A stretch of 64,000 nt of DNA from Caprella mutica. Taxonomy: Eukaryota; Arthropoda; Malacostraca; Amphipoda; Caprellidae. Positions 32,495 to 44,203 of this stretch are shown here, piece after piece. The notes under the pieces were generated by a model. That model saw only the letters and a program-made list of their open reading frames with translations. It had not been told where the DNA came from and made no database searches. The position numbers and the translations under genes were made by a program. How positions within the stretch are numbered: the stretch's first letter is position 1; each line of letters opens with the position of its first letter. The stretch is taken from assembly GCA_947561585.1 (NCBI GenBank), contig CANNZV010000856.1, forward strand, positions 1 through 64,000. Reading direction: 5' to 3'.

Positions 32495-35230
32495 TTCATA
32501 ATACTGTTCTTTTGTTGGTATTGAAGTTGTAGAAATAAATATTAGTTAACTTTCACAGAAACAAATGCCTGACTGAAGGTATATGTAACTATTGTTACCA
32601 GAAACTTTGTCCAATTAAAAGTAGCTATTGTATACAAAACTGCTTGCAAAGTGTTATTTTTTATTATCCCACCAGAATGTGCGTTGAAAATTAATGAAAA
32701 CAATGAGAATTTTAATCTTAATAAATCCACAATAATAATTACAAAAAAAATATATTTGAAAGTTTTCCAAGTGGTATAACTAAAGAGATAATTTTTTTTT
32801 ATTTTCGAAATGAAGGGTTAATGAAGGGTTTCAAAATAATAATTAAAATCTTGTTGAATCAAACTTCACTAAGGAACTGAAAATATTTCATAGGTCTAAA
32901 GTATAAACAGTAAGCAACTATATTTTAAACTAAATAAAGCTGTTTGAAGATGACATACCAATTTTAAATGATGAATAGAATATGTTGATATCTTATCTGA
33001 AGGGATGTGGAACCTTTTCCAGAAGTGTTTTTTTTTTCATTATTTAACACTAAAAATAGTACAATTGAGAGGTTTTTTTGAATGATTGGAAGTCCTTTCA
33101 GAATTCAGACTAATTTGCAATGTAGCTCTAAAAAATAAGATTTAGCCAACATCTCTTCCACAAGAGTAGCCATATCAATAATGTATCTTCCAGAATTTGA
33201 CTAGCATTATGAAAACCATTTCCTAAAAATTCTACCTTCAAGTGACTGCAATATATGGGAGAAGGATATGACCAAGATATTTCAGCAAAAGTAGGTGTGG
33301 TGCCAGGCCATGAGTGGTGTCGATGCTTACTATGAATCATTTTTGAAAACATTAATCTGGAAAAGAGAACAATATTTATAAATTTATTCTATTAGCTATA
33401 GATACATGAACTAGCCCAAGAAATGAATTACTATCATTATGAAGTTGATTATGAAGATATGAAAATAACCATGATATTGATTTCATTATTAAGGTATGAG
33501 AAATATTCTATTATTAAATAATGAACTCAAGTTTAATCTATATATATATAAATGATTTCTGGTCGTCTTTACCTTCGTAGGTTTCGTTCCTTGGAAGGCA
33601 GCAGCAAATTTATTTCACTTGATATGTTTGAAGACCTTAATTTAGCAGAAGTTCTGAAAAACATAATAAATTTTAGTATAAATAACTTAACATTCAAATA
33701 AAATGAATAAGGATTAATACATAATTATTTTTGAATCATTTAATAATGAAGTTTTAGGAATGAAAAGGGTAATACATATTGTGGCTATGTCATGATGGTT
33801 TTATTATAAACAACTTACAGAGATAGTAGATGAGTTTGAGCATAGGTTTTCAAGATTAGATGTAATACATTACTTGCAGTACCTTTAGGCTTTAACTACA
33901 TGATTTTTTCACATATATTTCTGAAAAGAACAGTTAATAGAATACATAATGATCTTCACTGAGTTATACATTCAGTAAATTACCAGCACAAACAATTTCA
34001 AATGTTTTTCTATTCACTCTATTATTATCTGAGATGAATGATATAACTTATAGTTAAGCACAGAGAGATTTTCTAGTTAAATTTTTCATAGGATATAGAG
34101 TAGAGCTACTAGCTATATCTTTATTTGAATTTGATGACTTGATGGTTCCATATGAATTTCATCAATCAATAGGTAAAATAACATCTCATTATTATTCAGC
34201 ACATCTATTTTCTTCTGTAAGTAATTTCTGTTAGATTGTTGCATTCCTATTTTTAGAATGTCTATTAAATTATAATTTTTTAATGTAATATGGGCAAGGC
34301 ATCTTTTATAAATGTGAATCTCTAATTAGTATTAGTTTATAAACTTGAGGACATCCTGAATTTACTTACATAAATAGTTACCTATACTATATAGGCTATA
34401 CCATATACAGTATACTGAAAATAGTAATTAGGTACCTACCTACCCACTCCTGTCTCCTGAGTCTTGATTTGAATAGAAAGTAAAAAATGATAACTGATAC
34501 CTCTGTTGACACAGTTGACTGTTATTATATATATTTGATTATTAATGATAAACAGATAATATTAGGTAAGATTCTGCAACCTTTTGAAGAGAAATTGTCT
34601 TTAAAAAAATAAAATCTTGGGAGACATATTAGTCATACTTTGCAGCCTGGCAGTAGGCTAGTCACAATAGTAGTGGGGAAACTGGGAAGTGGACCCAGAA
34701 TTTTATATTTGTTATCAAAATCTCTTTCTGACAGTCTTATCATATTATTTAAAACATTAATTATGTAGGTACTTATTTAATATCTATGAAGAAAGTATAT
34801 CTGATCTGTTCTGTTTTTAATTTTGGAAGATGTTTCTAGCCTAGCTGACTAGGGACTTAGGTATATGAATGGTTCAGTCCGTTCTATTTTAAATTCATTA
34901 ATTTTAACAGTTTCAGATAAAAAGAATCGAAAAAAAAACTTCAGTCCTATCAATCATGCTTTTGGCAATATTTTCATTCCCTATTAGAACTATCGTCAGA
35001 CCACTCTAAATTGGTTTAAACTGTAAAATAATGCGAGGACAACCTCCATTTTTTATTGAATCGCCATCAAGCTCTTGTGTATATATACGATTTTTAGATG
35101 GATTAAATACGATCAGATCAGTTAAAATAGCACTACTATAGTAATTGACTAATTACAAATCCATTGGTATAGTTTATTTTATCATTACATAACTATAAGT
35201 TGCTTAAATAGGCAAATTATAAAAAACAGA
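32495..35230. other. non-coding spacer
   Basis: Long AT-rich stretch with no recognisable gene. A - strand frame at 33128-33352 extends in another frame into a plausible helix (residues like MATLVEEMLAKSYFLEL), but nothing identifies it. Confidence 0.4.
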
Positions 35231-35755
35231 CACAGACTGAGTTCGCGGTTTGTTTTGATTTTTTAGGACCACTTTGAACAGCTGTTATTTTCGGGAATCT
35301 GGCCTGATCAACTATAGACGGCCATGCCTTTACACGGTAAGTGTTCAGTGCCACTTTGTGGTGACACTGCTCCATGCCACGCCCACTTTGCTTCTTGCCC
35401 CACCCTTTTTGGCAAAACTTGGTGGTGACCAAGCTATCGCTTTGAGAGCGAACGCTCACCACAAAGTGCCACTGTCTGTAGTAGCGATTGCCAGACAATC
35501 AACAACCCCTTTCATTGGCCTAGTTGAAGAGCACCCATGCCTATGGAAAATAAAATCTAAAGATTATAAAGATAGAACAATTACAGTGTTAGTGTTTAAT
35601 AGCATATTAGATGCTAACCACGATACTAAAGTGTCAGTGCCCACCAAAGCACATTCTGCTCGTGTAAAGGCGCTGAGCTACTTGGTGGGCAGTGTGGTGA
35701 AAAAAAGTGTAGTGAATAGTGGCACTGACCAGTGCTCGTGTAAAGGCCCCTTAAT
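35231..35755. mobile_element. MITE of the GGCCTTTACACG family abutting LINE-D
   Basis: Near the left, GCCTTTACACGG is followed by GTTCAGTGCCACT. The right end, read in reverse, gives GGGGCCTTTACACGAGCACT then GGTCAGTGCCACT, so the termini are inverted copies over about 30 bp with an indel. An inner inverted block (GTGGGCAGTG, CACTGAACAC) and a GTGGTGAGC/GCTCACCAC pair add structure. It shares segments with 22406-22548. The exact left end is uncertain (35231 or about 35325). Long frames on both strands here are not recognisable proteins. Confidence 0.55.
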
Positions 35756-35791
35756 TATTTCGTTCTTACGAATAGATTGGATAGACGAGTG

Positions 35792-38700
35792 TCATGTCGT
35801 AACTGAGCTTCTAATGGACCTCAGTTTGTTGGTGGTAGGAGTGTTTGACCACTCCATCTGCCACTCTTCGTAGATTTTCTCTCTAATTACTCTGTAATAG
35901 TAGTCTCTGTGAGGTATGTGGGTCTTGACAATGATATCATCAGATTCTGCTGCCTCTTTAGCTAGTCTGTCAGCATTTTCGTTTGCTTCAATATTGACAT
36001 GGCTTGGTACCCAACAAAATTTAATAGATTGACCACTATTTGTCATATTAAAGAGCAAGGTTATTATTTCATTAGCTATTGGATGGTTTCGATGATTATT
36101 ATGGATTAGTTGCAAGGAACTCCTAGAATCTGTGAAGATAACAGTCGATGGCTGATTTGTCTCGTGAATGTGCACGAGTGCCTCTAAGATGGCGTACAAC
36201 TCTACAGTGAAAGAGGACGCAGCTGAGGCTGTCTTCAAACTTATCAATATGATGTTAGAGAAGATTCCACATCCGGATCCGTGATCATCTGAGGATCCGT
36301 CTGTATACAATTGGTATGTATTTGGATGGTGTACCGATACGTGATCTAGGAAGATCTGCTTCAGCTGGTAAGCTGAGTAGTCAGGTTTTTTAATAGTGAA
36401 TAGTTCACAGCAGACAAAGTCACTCATTTTCCATTTCGGTATTTGTAACGGTGGACAGGGTAAAATGTTCACTGGATTTAGAGAGTAAGATATGATAGCT
36501 CTCCTTATCCTTACTCCAAAAGGAGCTCTAGCATTGACATTCATAAATAAGTGATCACAATTCTCATCATATACAGCATTGTACGCCAAAGATTTCGGGA
36601 GGGCACTGAGACGCATAAAGTGCTGAAGTCCAAGTTTAGTTCTCCTTTTTGTGAGGGATAGTTCCTTTGCATCCACCAGCAGGCTCGGTATTGGACTAGA
36701 TCTGAAAGCTCCAGTACATATCCGTAGAGCTGAGTGGTGGACTGCATTTAGTTTGTTAAGGATATATGGTTTGGCTGATCTATATATTGGACAAGCATAA
36801 TCTAGAATAGATCTAGTTGTTGCTCTGTATATTCGTAGGAGTGACTGTCTGTCAGCACCCCAATTCATATTTGATAGACGCTTGAGTAGAGATAGGGACT
36901 TCATACATTTAACCTTTAAATACTGGACATGTGACTTCCATGACAGTTTCCTGTCAAATACTAATCCCAGAAATTTTGCTTCATCTCTAAACAGAATGTT
37001 GTGATTTCCTATATTTAAAGTTATTTCATGCTGCATATTTCTCTTATTGAGGAAGTGCACAGCAATAGTTTTATCGGTGGAGATTTGGAATCCGTTATTA
37101 GTGGTCCATTCTGCTATGTGGTTGATGGAAATTTGCAATTTTCGTTGAATACTATTGAGATTGTTGGATGAGTAATAAATTGCCAAATCATCTACGTAAA
37201 GAGACTTCCGTACGTCAACCGGAATTCCCTCAGTTATATCGTCAATGGCCAATGCAAAGAGGGTACAGCTCATGACACTTCCTTGAGGGACCCTTTTCTG
37301 CTGTTCATAGTCAGATGAAAAGGTACCATCTATTCTAACTTTGAATTTTCTGTCTTGCAGGAAATTCTTTATGAAATAGGTCATATGGCCTCTGTAGCCT
37401 AGGGCATGTATCTGCCAAAGTATATGGTGCCGCCAGGTGGTATCATATGCCTTTTTAATGTCGAAGAAGACGGCAATTAAATGTTGCTTTTGACCAAAGG
37501 CCACGATAATGTCGGATTCCAACCTAGCTAATGAGTCTGGACAGCTTCTCAATTTCCGGAAGCCATACTGGCTTAGGGATAGGTCACCATTTCTCTCCAG
37601 CTCGTGCATCAGTCTGTTGTTGACAATTTTCTCCAGTAGCTTGCACATGGTACACGTCAGAGCGATTGGTCTGTAGCTGGAGAGCAGTTTTGGGTCCTTG
37701 TTCGGCTTTGGAAATGTTAGCACAGTGGCTCTTTTCCATGACAGCGGAAACTGATCAGTGAGCCAAATACGATTGAAAGTATGAAGTAGAAATTGCAGAG
37801 CTCTGTGATTTAGATTCTTTAGCATGCTGTTACTAATTTCATCTGGGCCAGGTGCTGAGTTTTTAGATAGTTTGAGACAGGATTTGAGCTCATTGAAGGT
37901 TATATGATCATTGTAAGGTTCTTGTTTGGTCGATTTAAAGTTTAAATTTATTGCCTCGGCTCTATTTTTGATGGGTATGCATTCGTCAGGGTATGGTGTG
38001 TTGCTGCTGACTTAGCTGACTTAGCTACAATTTGCGGGTCTTGTTGGAGAACTCCACCATCTAATATGGAAGGAGGGTGGGATATGGAGTATTTCCCATT
38101 TAGCTTCTTAACTCTCTTCCATATTTTGGACATAGGTGTGTCTTTGTTTATAGTTGATACAAAGTCCATCCAATGTTTCTTTCTAGCTCTGCGTTTAATG
38201 CTACGCGCTAGGGCAGTTGTTCTGTTGAGTTCTATTTTATCTAGAACCGAGCCTGTTCGCTTGTACCTTCTAAGAGCCGTTTTTCTATCCCAATGAGAGG
38301 CCTCACAGGTTTCATTCCACCAGGGTACAGGGTGAGATCGAGCAGTGTCAGAACTTTTCGGGATACTATTCGTAGCAGCCTCAAGGATTATATCCGTAAA
38401 GGATGTGATCATATTATCCAGTGGGAGATCTCTTAATTGATCATAGTTCATATCTGTCAGCATGGAGAAGAGTGACCAATCAGCTCTTTTAAATAAGAAG
38501 CGTTTGAGTAGATTCCTTGGAGGCATATCATCAGTTTCTTCTACTAAGATCGGATAATGATCACTTCCGAATAGGTCAGACTCTCTCTGCCACGTGTAGG
38601 TTACCTGCAAGGCTGAAGATACTAGACATAGATCTATGCAAGAGGATGATCCAGTCTGTAAATGCTTGTGCATTTGCCGGTGTTTAGCAGAGTGGCATCA

Positions 38701-39185
38701 GTGTTCATGAGCACATCTTCAACCAGATGGCCATGATCATTTGTAACGGTGGCTCCCCATACTGGGCTATGGGCATTAAAATCCCCAACTTGTATAAAAG
38801 GAGGGGGGAGCTGTTGGATAAGATTGATTAATTCAACTTGTTGGACGTTTTCATTTGGTGCAATGTATATGTTGCATATAGTAGTTGGATTCTGTAGTTT
38901 AACTCTGAAGGCTATTGCTTCAAGTGTTGTATTAATATTGATTGGTTCATAAGCAACTGAGTTGTGGATGAGAGTGAGTACTCCTCTCGAGGGTCTCACT
39001 CCATCAGCATATTGAACGATAGGGTTAGCAGAAAAAATACTATATCGGCTAGGTGAATAAGGAGTCGTGTAACCATGGAAGGTTTCTTGGAGACATACTA
39101 CTAATGGGTTATGGTTGTGCAGGAGAACCTTCAGCTCTTCAAAGTTGCTCCTATAACCCCTACAATCCCAATATAGTATGCTCAT
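35792..39185 (-). pseudogene. LINE-D ORF2: endonuclease, RT, RNase H, broken
   Basis: Begins with ATG at 39185 (MSILYWDCRGYRSNFEELK). Endonuclease motifs: CLQETFHG, QVGDFNAHSPVWG, GSDHYPI. A frameshift near 38655 and another near 38000, beside a short GCTGACTTA duplication, split it into three frames. RT: SYRPIALTCTMCKLLEK, QYGFRK, FFDIKKAYDTTWRH, VPQGSVMSCTLFA, and SLYVDDLAIY with YVDD at the active site. RNase H: YTDGSSDDHGSG, VELYAILEAL, FTDSRSSLQL and WVPSHVNIEANENAD. The TGA at 35792 sits where a Trp is expected, and homologous residues run on for about ten codons until the MITE. Inactive. Confidence 0.85.
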
Positions 39186-39198
39186 GGTTGTTAATTAG

Positions 39199-39402
39199 TT
39201 ACATGCTGTTTTTTCTTTGTTTGCTCGATGATCTGGATTTGGATTTGATGATTTGAGAATGATCCATCATATCCTCCGGATCATCTGGAGGAGCCATTTT
39301 CTGTGCTGCTGTTATGGCAGCTTTGCGTGCTGGAACAGGAATTGGTAATGACGATTGTTTAGGTTTCTTCCGTTCAGACTCACGTGGAGTCTTTTGTGCT
39401 CA
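39199..39402 (-). pseudogene. LINE-D ORF1 C-terminal tail
   Basis: In the frame ending with TAA at 39199-39201, 13 bp before the ORF2 ATG, the - strand encodes a basic, Ser/Lys-rich tail containing PARKAAITAAQKMAPPDDPE and IIKSKSRSSSKQRKN. Zinc knuckles and everything upstream are missing, so LINE-D is 5'-truncated near 39402. Confidence 0.55.
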
Positions 39403-39503
39403 CAGGTGACACTGGAGGACCAAAATAACCGAACCTAGGTAAGAAATCTGACACAAAAATATAAAAATAAGAATCTAAGAAAATGTAAAATGATTAAAAT
39501 ACT

Positions 39504-40344
39504 CTACCAAAACCAAAGAGACAACCACAACAGGAATGAAAGTATGAATAGTGAGTGTATGAAATAAAAAGCATCTCCAATCTCAAGTCCCTTGTATGTC
39601 GCTCCTAGTTCCTGCGTGCAGAATTCATGGAGTTTATTAAGAGTATCAAAATACAAACGTTGTTCTCTAGATGATGGGTTGGGCGATTTAACGAAGGCAA
39701 AAACTCTTCCATCTCTCGAACCGCAGGCAGCTATTTTTTCTCCTCTAGATCTCCTCAGCTTTCGAAGAGCATATAATATGGTAGCTCGAATTGGAAATAA
39801 GATCATCGTTAGCATAAAGATTATTTGGTTTCACTCGTTTACAAGCTAGTAGTATATAACTCTGCACCTCACTATTGGGCAACTTTACCAAAACACTCCT
39901 TCTGTCCGACGTTAAAATATTATCACTTGACATCTCATACTTTAACTTCAGCTTGAGAAGATTAACTATAGCTTCATTAATATTTTCGCCATTAGGCACA
40001 CTAGACATTTCAGATCCGGACAAGACAATATTATTCTTTCTAGTTGAACTTTCCAAGCTATCCATTCGAGCCTCTGTGTGTGAAAGCTTTCTCTTTAACG
40101 TAGAATTTTCCTCCAAACATTTTTCAAGTCGCTCTTCACTCACGTTTAGCCTTTCCACTACTGCATCGAACTTTTCCAAACGCCGTACGATTTCATCAAG
40201 CTTTCCTGCTAATACTGACAGAGTAATATTTTCATTATCATCAGTCATGGTCACATTTTTCGATGTTAGCACTTGAGCTCTTTCACCACTTTGAATCTCC
40301 GGTAAGTCTGGCGTGGAGGAGGAATATTTAGTTTTTTTCGACAT
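39504..40344 (-). pseudogene. ORF1-like coiled-coil protein of another LINE (LINE-E)
   Basis: Starts at ATG 40344 on the - strand. An N-terminal coiled coil (about residues 45-100, LDEIVRRLEKFDAVVERLNV then EERLEKCLEENSTLKRKL) leads into an RNA-recognition-like part with NNIVLSGSEM, SVLVKLPNSEVQSYIL and NLYANDDL. A frameshift near 39800 moves the remainder (ILYALRKLRRSRGEKIAACG, GRVFAFVK) into the frame ending at 39504. This layout is that of ORF1 proteins of CR1/L2-type LINEs, possibly the LINE-B lineage. No ORF2 follows: the sequence passes into the truncated 5' end of LINE-D. Confidence 0.65.
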
Positions 40345-40475
40345 ATTTGAGCGACAGACGATAACTTGTTAATCACAACAAAGCACAGGCAGCAGGTGTA
40401 AACAGCTAGAGCGTCGCATACACCACACGTCCAAACAACACAAAGTTCAACAAAACTACCTTCAACGAAACTTAA

Positions 40476-41264
40476 GCGTCGTTTACACTATCAGTTTTGA
40501 CTGTGGAGGTGAGTGTCAATCACAACATTCCCTCCCTCCCCACCACAAAAGTTGCTCTCTTCATCACGTCCACGCTATGGAATCTGTCAATGCTAGGCAC
40601 AGTTCTTTAATGAACTGTGATGCTAGGTCATACACGGAGTGTGATGATGCAAGGTTGTGTGCGATAGTATTCATAATTTTATTAATTTTTTTAATTTTTT
40701 TTTCGTATTTTAAATATGATGAACCAATGTGTATCCATTCATTAATGATAGTTTTTATTTTTTTAACATAAATAATACTGAAAAATTCATCGCAAGAGAT
40801 CTTAGCTAAAAGTGATAGATGGAATTGATTTTTTTATTTAAATAAAATAGGATGAACGAGAAACATTTAACTAATTTCTCAGTTAATATTTATTAATGTT
40901 ACTGGAACGTAATGAATTGTTTTTAATTATTGATATTGTAATCGAATTTTAAGATGAACATTGTTAATCAAGATCATTTTTAATTTACATAAGCTATTTC
41001 AACAAGCTACATTGTGATAACTAAATGAATTTGCTGTAGTGTAATTTAAATATAAACAATATAAATAAATATACAACATAAAAAATATTAAATATATAAT
41101 ATAAAGGTTTCTCTGGTGACTAAAGCCAATGTGTGTCGTTCAGCAACACTGACCAACTGTTTATAGTCTGAACGTCAATCACCAAAACTACAAGAGTGGA
41201 GTGGGGGTGGAGAGGTGTGATTGACAGTCACGTCCACAGTCAAAACTGATAGTGTAAACGCCGC
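40476..41264. mobile_element. TTAA-target MITE with long inverted repeats (789 bp)
   Basis: The ends GCGTCGTTTACACTATCAGT and, in reverse, GCGGCGTTTACACTATCAGT continue as inverted repeats for about 70 bp (TTTTGACTGTGGAnGTGAnT, then GTCAATCACA). TTAA sits immediately outside both ends (40472-40475, 41265-41268). The interior is AT-rich and non-coding; the 64-codon ORF at 40577 is not recognisable. piggyBac-type by target, unrelated in sequence to 11011-11611. Confidence 0.85.
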
Positions 41265-41268
41265 TTAA

Positions 41269-41800
41269 TAGAGTGTAGGTACTATTCGACAAATTGTATT
41301 CATAGGAAAGTTAAATTCAAAGCTGTTATTGTTGACTGTGTGATAAAAATTTAACAGGGTTAATAAACAGAAATTCATAGTGATGTACCTACTAAAACTA
41401 AACTAAATAGAATTCTTAGTCATGTACTAACTCTTTCGCTATGTATATAATAACAGAAATGAGTCATAATTGCACATTTCCCTTTTAGATATCTAGGTTA
41501 TATTTGAATATTAAATGCATTGGATGATATTCAACATAACTTTCATTAGTAAATATGAAAAAATGTTAACATTTAATCGGCAACAAGCTATTTCCTATTT
41601 GTACGTACATATACAGTTATATAAAATTAGATACGAAGTTATTTTTATTTCATCTCATATCATTTACAGCAAAGGATCTTGCCACAATTCAAATAATTCT
41701 TCATGTAGCTTTATGTAGTTAAATACAGTTTTATTTGTTTGGGTGGGTATTTATTTACTATATTTCTCTTAGAATATCGAATAAACAAAGCTTAGTAGAA
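41269..41800. other. non-coding spacer
   Basis: No gene or repeat recognised. Confidence 0.5.
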
Positions 41801-41809
41801 ATTAAACAT

Positions 41810-43860
41810 AGAGTAACATGGGTCAAAGCGGCACCCCGGGGTCAAAAGGCACCCCCGGTTATTTTCATAAATATTATAGAAGGAAGCTCTCAGATACCTT
41901 TTATATGTTCTCTGGTGTCCTAAGCTACAGTGTAGTTAGTTTTGTGAAGGTGTGGAGATATTTCGCTAAGTTACGGCGATAATTTTAAGTCATTTTGATA
42001 TAACTTTTTGGTGTCACTGAGTAGTGTATGAATTGTAATGAAGTGTAATATATCAAAGATATTTCATAATGAAATGCATAGTATTATCGGTTTACTTCAT
42101 TTTCTGAATATAAATACAATGAAAAAAATATTTTTAAATATTATTTTTTTCAAAATTAAAATGGCGCGTCATTTGGGGCAATGAGGCCATTGTATGCGGC
42201 CGTTTTGCCCCGTGAAACTAATTATGTAGTAATAAGGAGATTTTAGAACTTTTATATTATTAAAATTTATTTTCCTTGTTCATAATGGTGCATTATTATA
42301 AGATGAAGACAACTAGAATGTAGTCTATAGGTTAAAAAAATGTATTCATACTACAACGTTGAGCAGACTTCATGATGGCAAAGTCAATTCACCATGAGTA
42401 CCACATCTTGGACGAATGATTGCGTTCTTTCAAGTAATGTGGAGTTACCAATTGTAAATTATGTTACAAATATGCAAAAATGTATGCTTGGACTAAATAG
42501 CCATGATGAAATTTTGATTTGGATATAGCAGACCTTACTAATGTCTAACAATCTTTCAATAAGGAATCAAAAAAGGCAGGCGTCAATTGGTTCAATTCAT
42601 TCATTAGAAGCTACAATCTCAGTTAACATCAGCAACTAAAAGGCAACCAGCAGGGTTCGTGTGATTGGATTTAACAATTCAAAACTTGATCTATTTTTTA
42701 AAGTGTATGTGAAAATTTTGAATAAACTTAAATTAACAAAAATATAGAACATGGACGAAACCGGAAATACAACGGATCAAAATCCCACCAAATTGGTGGC
42801 TAAGAAAAATATTAAGCAGATTTGTAAGATAACGAGTGTCGAAAGATTTTAATTGGTCAGTTTTGTGATGCATGAGGATCTTTCATATCATCAATGTTCA
42901 TATTTCCAAGAAAAAAAAAGAGAGATACTTTCATGTCTGGAGCTTGACATCCATGGAGGATGTCAGTGATTCAGGATGATGGAGGTCTCTTTCTTAAATG
43001 GCTTCAATACTTGGTGAAATCAACTGGATCTTCTAATGAATTTAAAAAGATGATCATACTGGTTGGAAACCACAGTGTCTGGATGCAATCGACTTTTGTC
43101 AAGACAATGTATTTGAACTATTAACTTCACTTCCTTATTCTTCTCATAAAATGCAACCGCTCGACGTTTACTATATCAAATCGTTGAAGAGCTCATATAA
43201 CTCTTTTGCTGATAACTGGATCATGAACAATCCTGGCTAAAGAATGACCATATATGACATGGGTGGAATCTTCGGAGCAGCCCTTATGAAAACTGCTTTA
43301 TCCGAGAGAGCTGTCAATTGTATTAAAACGCTGATATATGACAATATAATTAATACGAGTTTAATGAGGAGGATTTCTTAGCTACAGAAGTAATAGAAAA
43401 ACCTCTATTAGACATTGAAATGAATATAAGATAAGTTTGACTAGTTAAAATATATATAAAACAGTCAACACTATAAATGTATAATTTCAAATTGCTAATG
43501 TCATAGCCTGTTTTAGGATATATACATAAATATATATTTTTCAAAATTTGTTTATCTTTAACTTTCGTAGATAATACATTTAAAATGTAATGAAGGGAGC
43601 AAAGCGGCACCCCGTGTCCGTTTTGCCCTGCATGATTTCCGTTTTGCCCCATACACGGGGCAAAACGGATTTTTGACACTTTTTGGGAAAACTATAGTAA
43701 AATAAAAAATATGAATTATTAGTTCCTAAACAGTTCACCATGTGTTGCACATTTCTTGGTGAATCTTTTACTGCAAAAATCAATTATTTAGGTTCAATAG
43801 TATTGGAGATACTATGGAAAGAGCTTAGGGGGTACCGCGCTGCCCCGGCCCTAAGTTCTT
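41810..43860 (+). mobile_element. decayed pogo-like element
   Basis: Eroded pogo/Tigger-like transposon around the transposase remnant at 42420-43380. Both flanks carry variants of a GGGGCAAAACGG motif: about 41820-41860 (GTCAAAGCGGCACC, GGTCAAAAGGCACCCCC), 42172-42216, 43594-43670, and a terminal-like GGTACCGCGCTGCCCC at about 43832. A perfect palindrome CCGTTTTGCCCC..GGGGCAAAACGG lies at 43639-43668. Termini are approximate. Confidence 0.55.
42420..43380 (+). pseudogene. pogo-like transposase remnant
   Basis: Scattered across three frames, the + strand still shows the order of a pogo DDE protein: YVTNMQKCMLGLNSHDEI, FNKESKKAGVNWFNSFI, RVIGFNNSKLDLFFKVY, then MDETGNTTDQNPTKLVAKKN (first catalytic Asp preserved, from 42751). 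After this come GLFLKWLQYLVK, GNHSVW (where DNHSSH would be expected), SSHKMQPLDV (third Asp) and MTIYDMGGIFGAALMKTALS. Many stops and frameshifts. Not the same subfamily as the copy at 5887-8151, which has a pipsqueak HTH and a YETG change. Confidence 0.7.
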
Positions 43861-43869
43861 TTTACAATT

Positions 43870-44203
43870 CACTATAAGTTTTAGGTAACGGATAACTGTG
43901 CGAGTTTATTCTACTAACAGCGAAGGGTATAATCTTCTGTGTTTTATGATTAAATGTACCTATCTACTTATTTACAATAGTAAAGGAGCTAAGCTATAGT
44001 ATTATTTTAGGTTCAGATACATTATCATATGATCAAATTTACATTTAAATGGGAAGATAGTTAATATTAGCAGCTAAGTAATACATTGAATTTGAAGACT
44101 GCATTGCGCCCCAAAATGTTTAACTAAGATTATCACGATATAGTGATAAGATAATAAGACAGATATATTTAGGGAGAGAGTGGTAAAAGTTTGTCAATAG
44201 ATC
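43870..44203. other. 3' flank of the GT31 gene
   Basis: Non-coding region downstream of the GT31 stop (- strand). No clear poly(A) signal chosen. Confidence 0.4.

Larger units (their letters stand above)
35756..39402 (-). mobile_element. LINE-D, I/R1/LOA-like, truncated at both ends
   Basis: A - strand non-LTR element consisting of the last part of ORF1 (about 39402-39199), all of the ORF2 endonuclease and RT, and most of RNase H. It stops before the usual C-terminal zinc motif and 3' UTR, where it meets the MITE at 35755. No target duplication was found. Confidence 0.75.

Noticed and set aside
35274..35873. 199-codon + strand ORF
   Set aside because: It spans a MITE and the antisense of LINE-D, with no recognisable domain.
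40577..40771. 64-codon ORF within the TTAA MITE
   Set aside because: Low-complexity hydrophobic end and no similarity; MITEs of this size do not normally encode protein.
42751..43330. Active pogo transposase
   Set aside because: The DETG motif is intact, but there are several stops and frameshifts and the second catalytic Asp is lost (GNHSVW).
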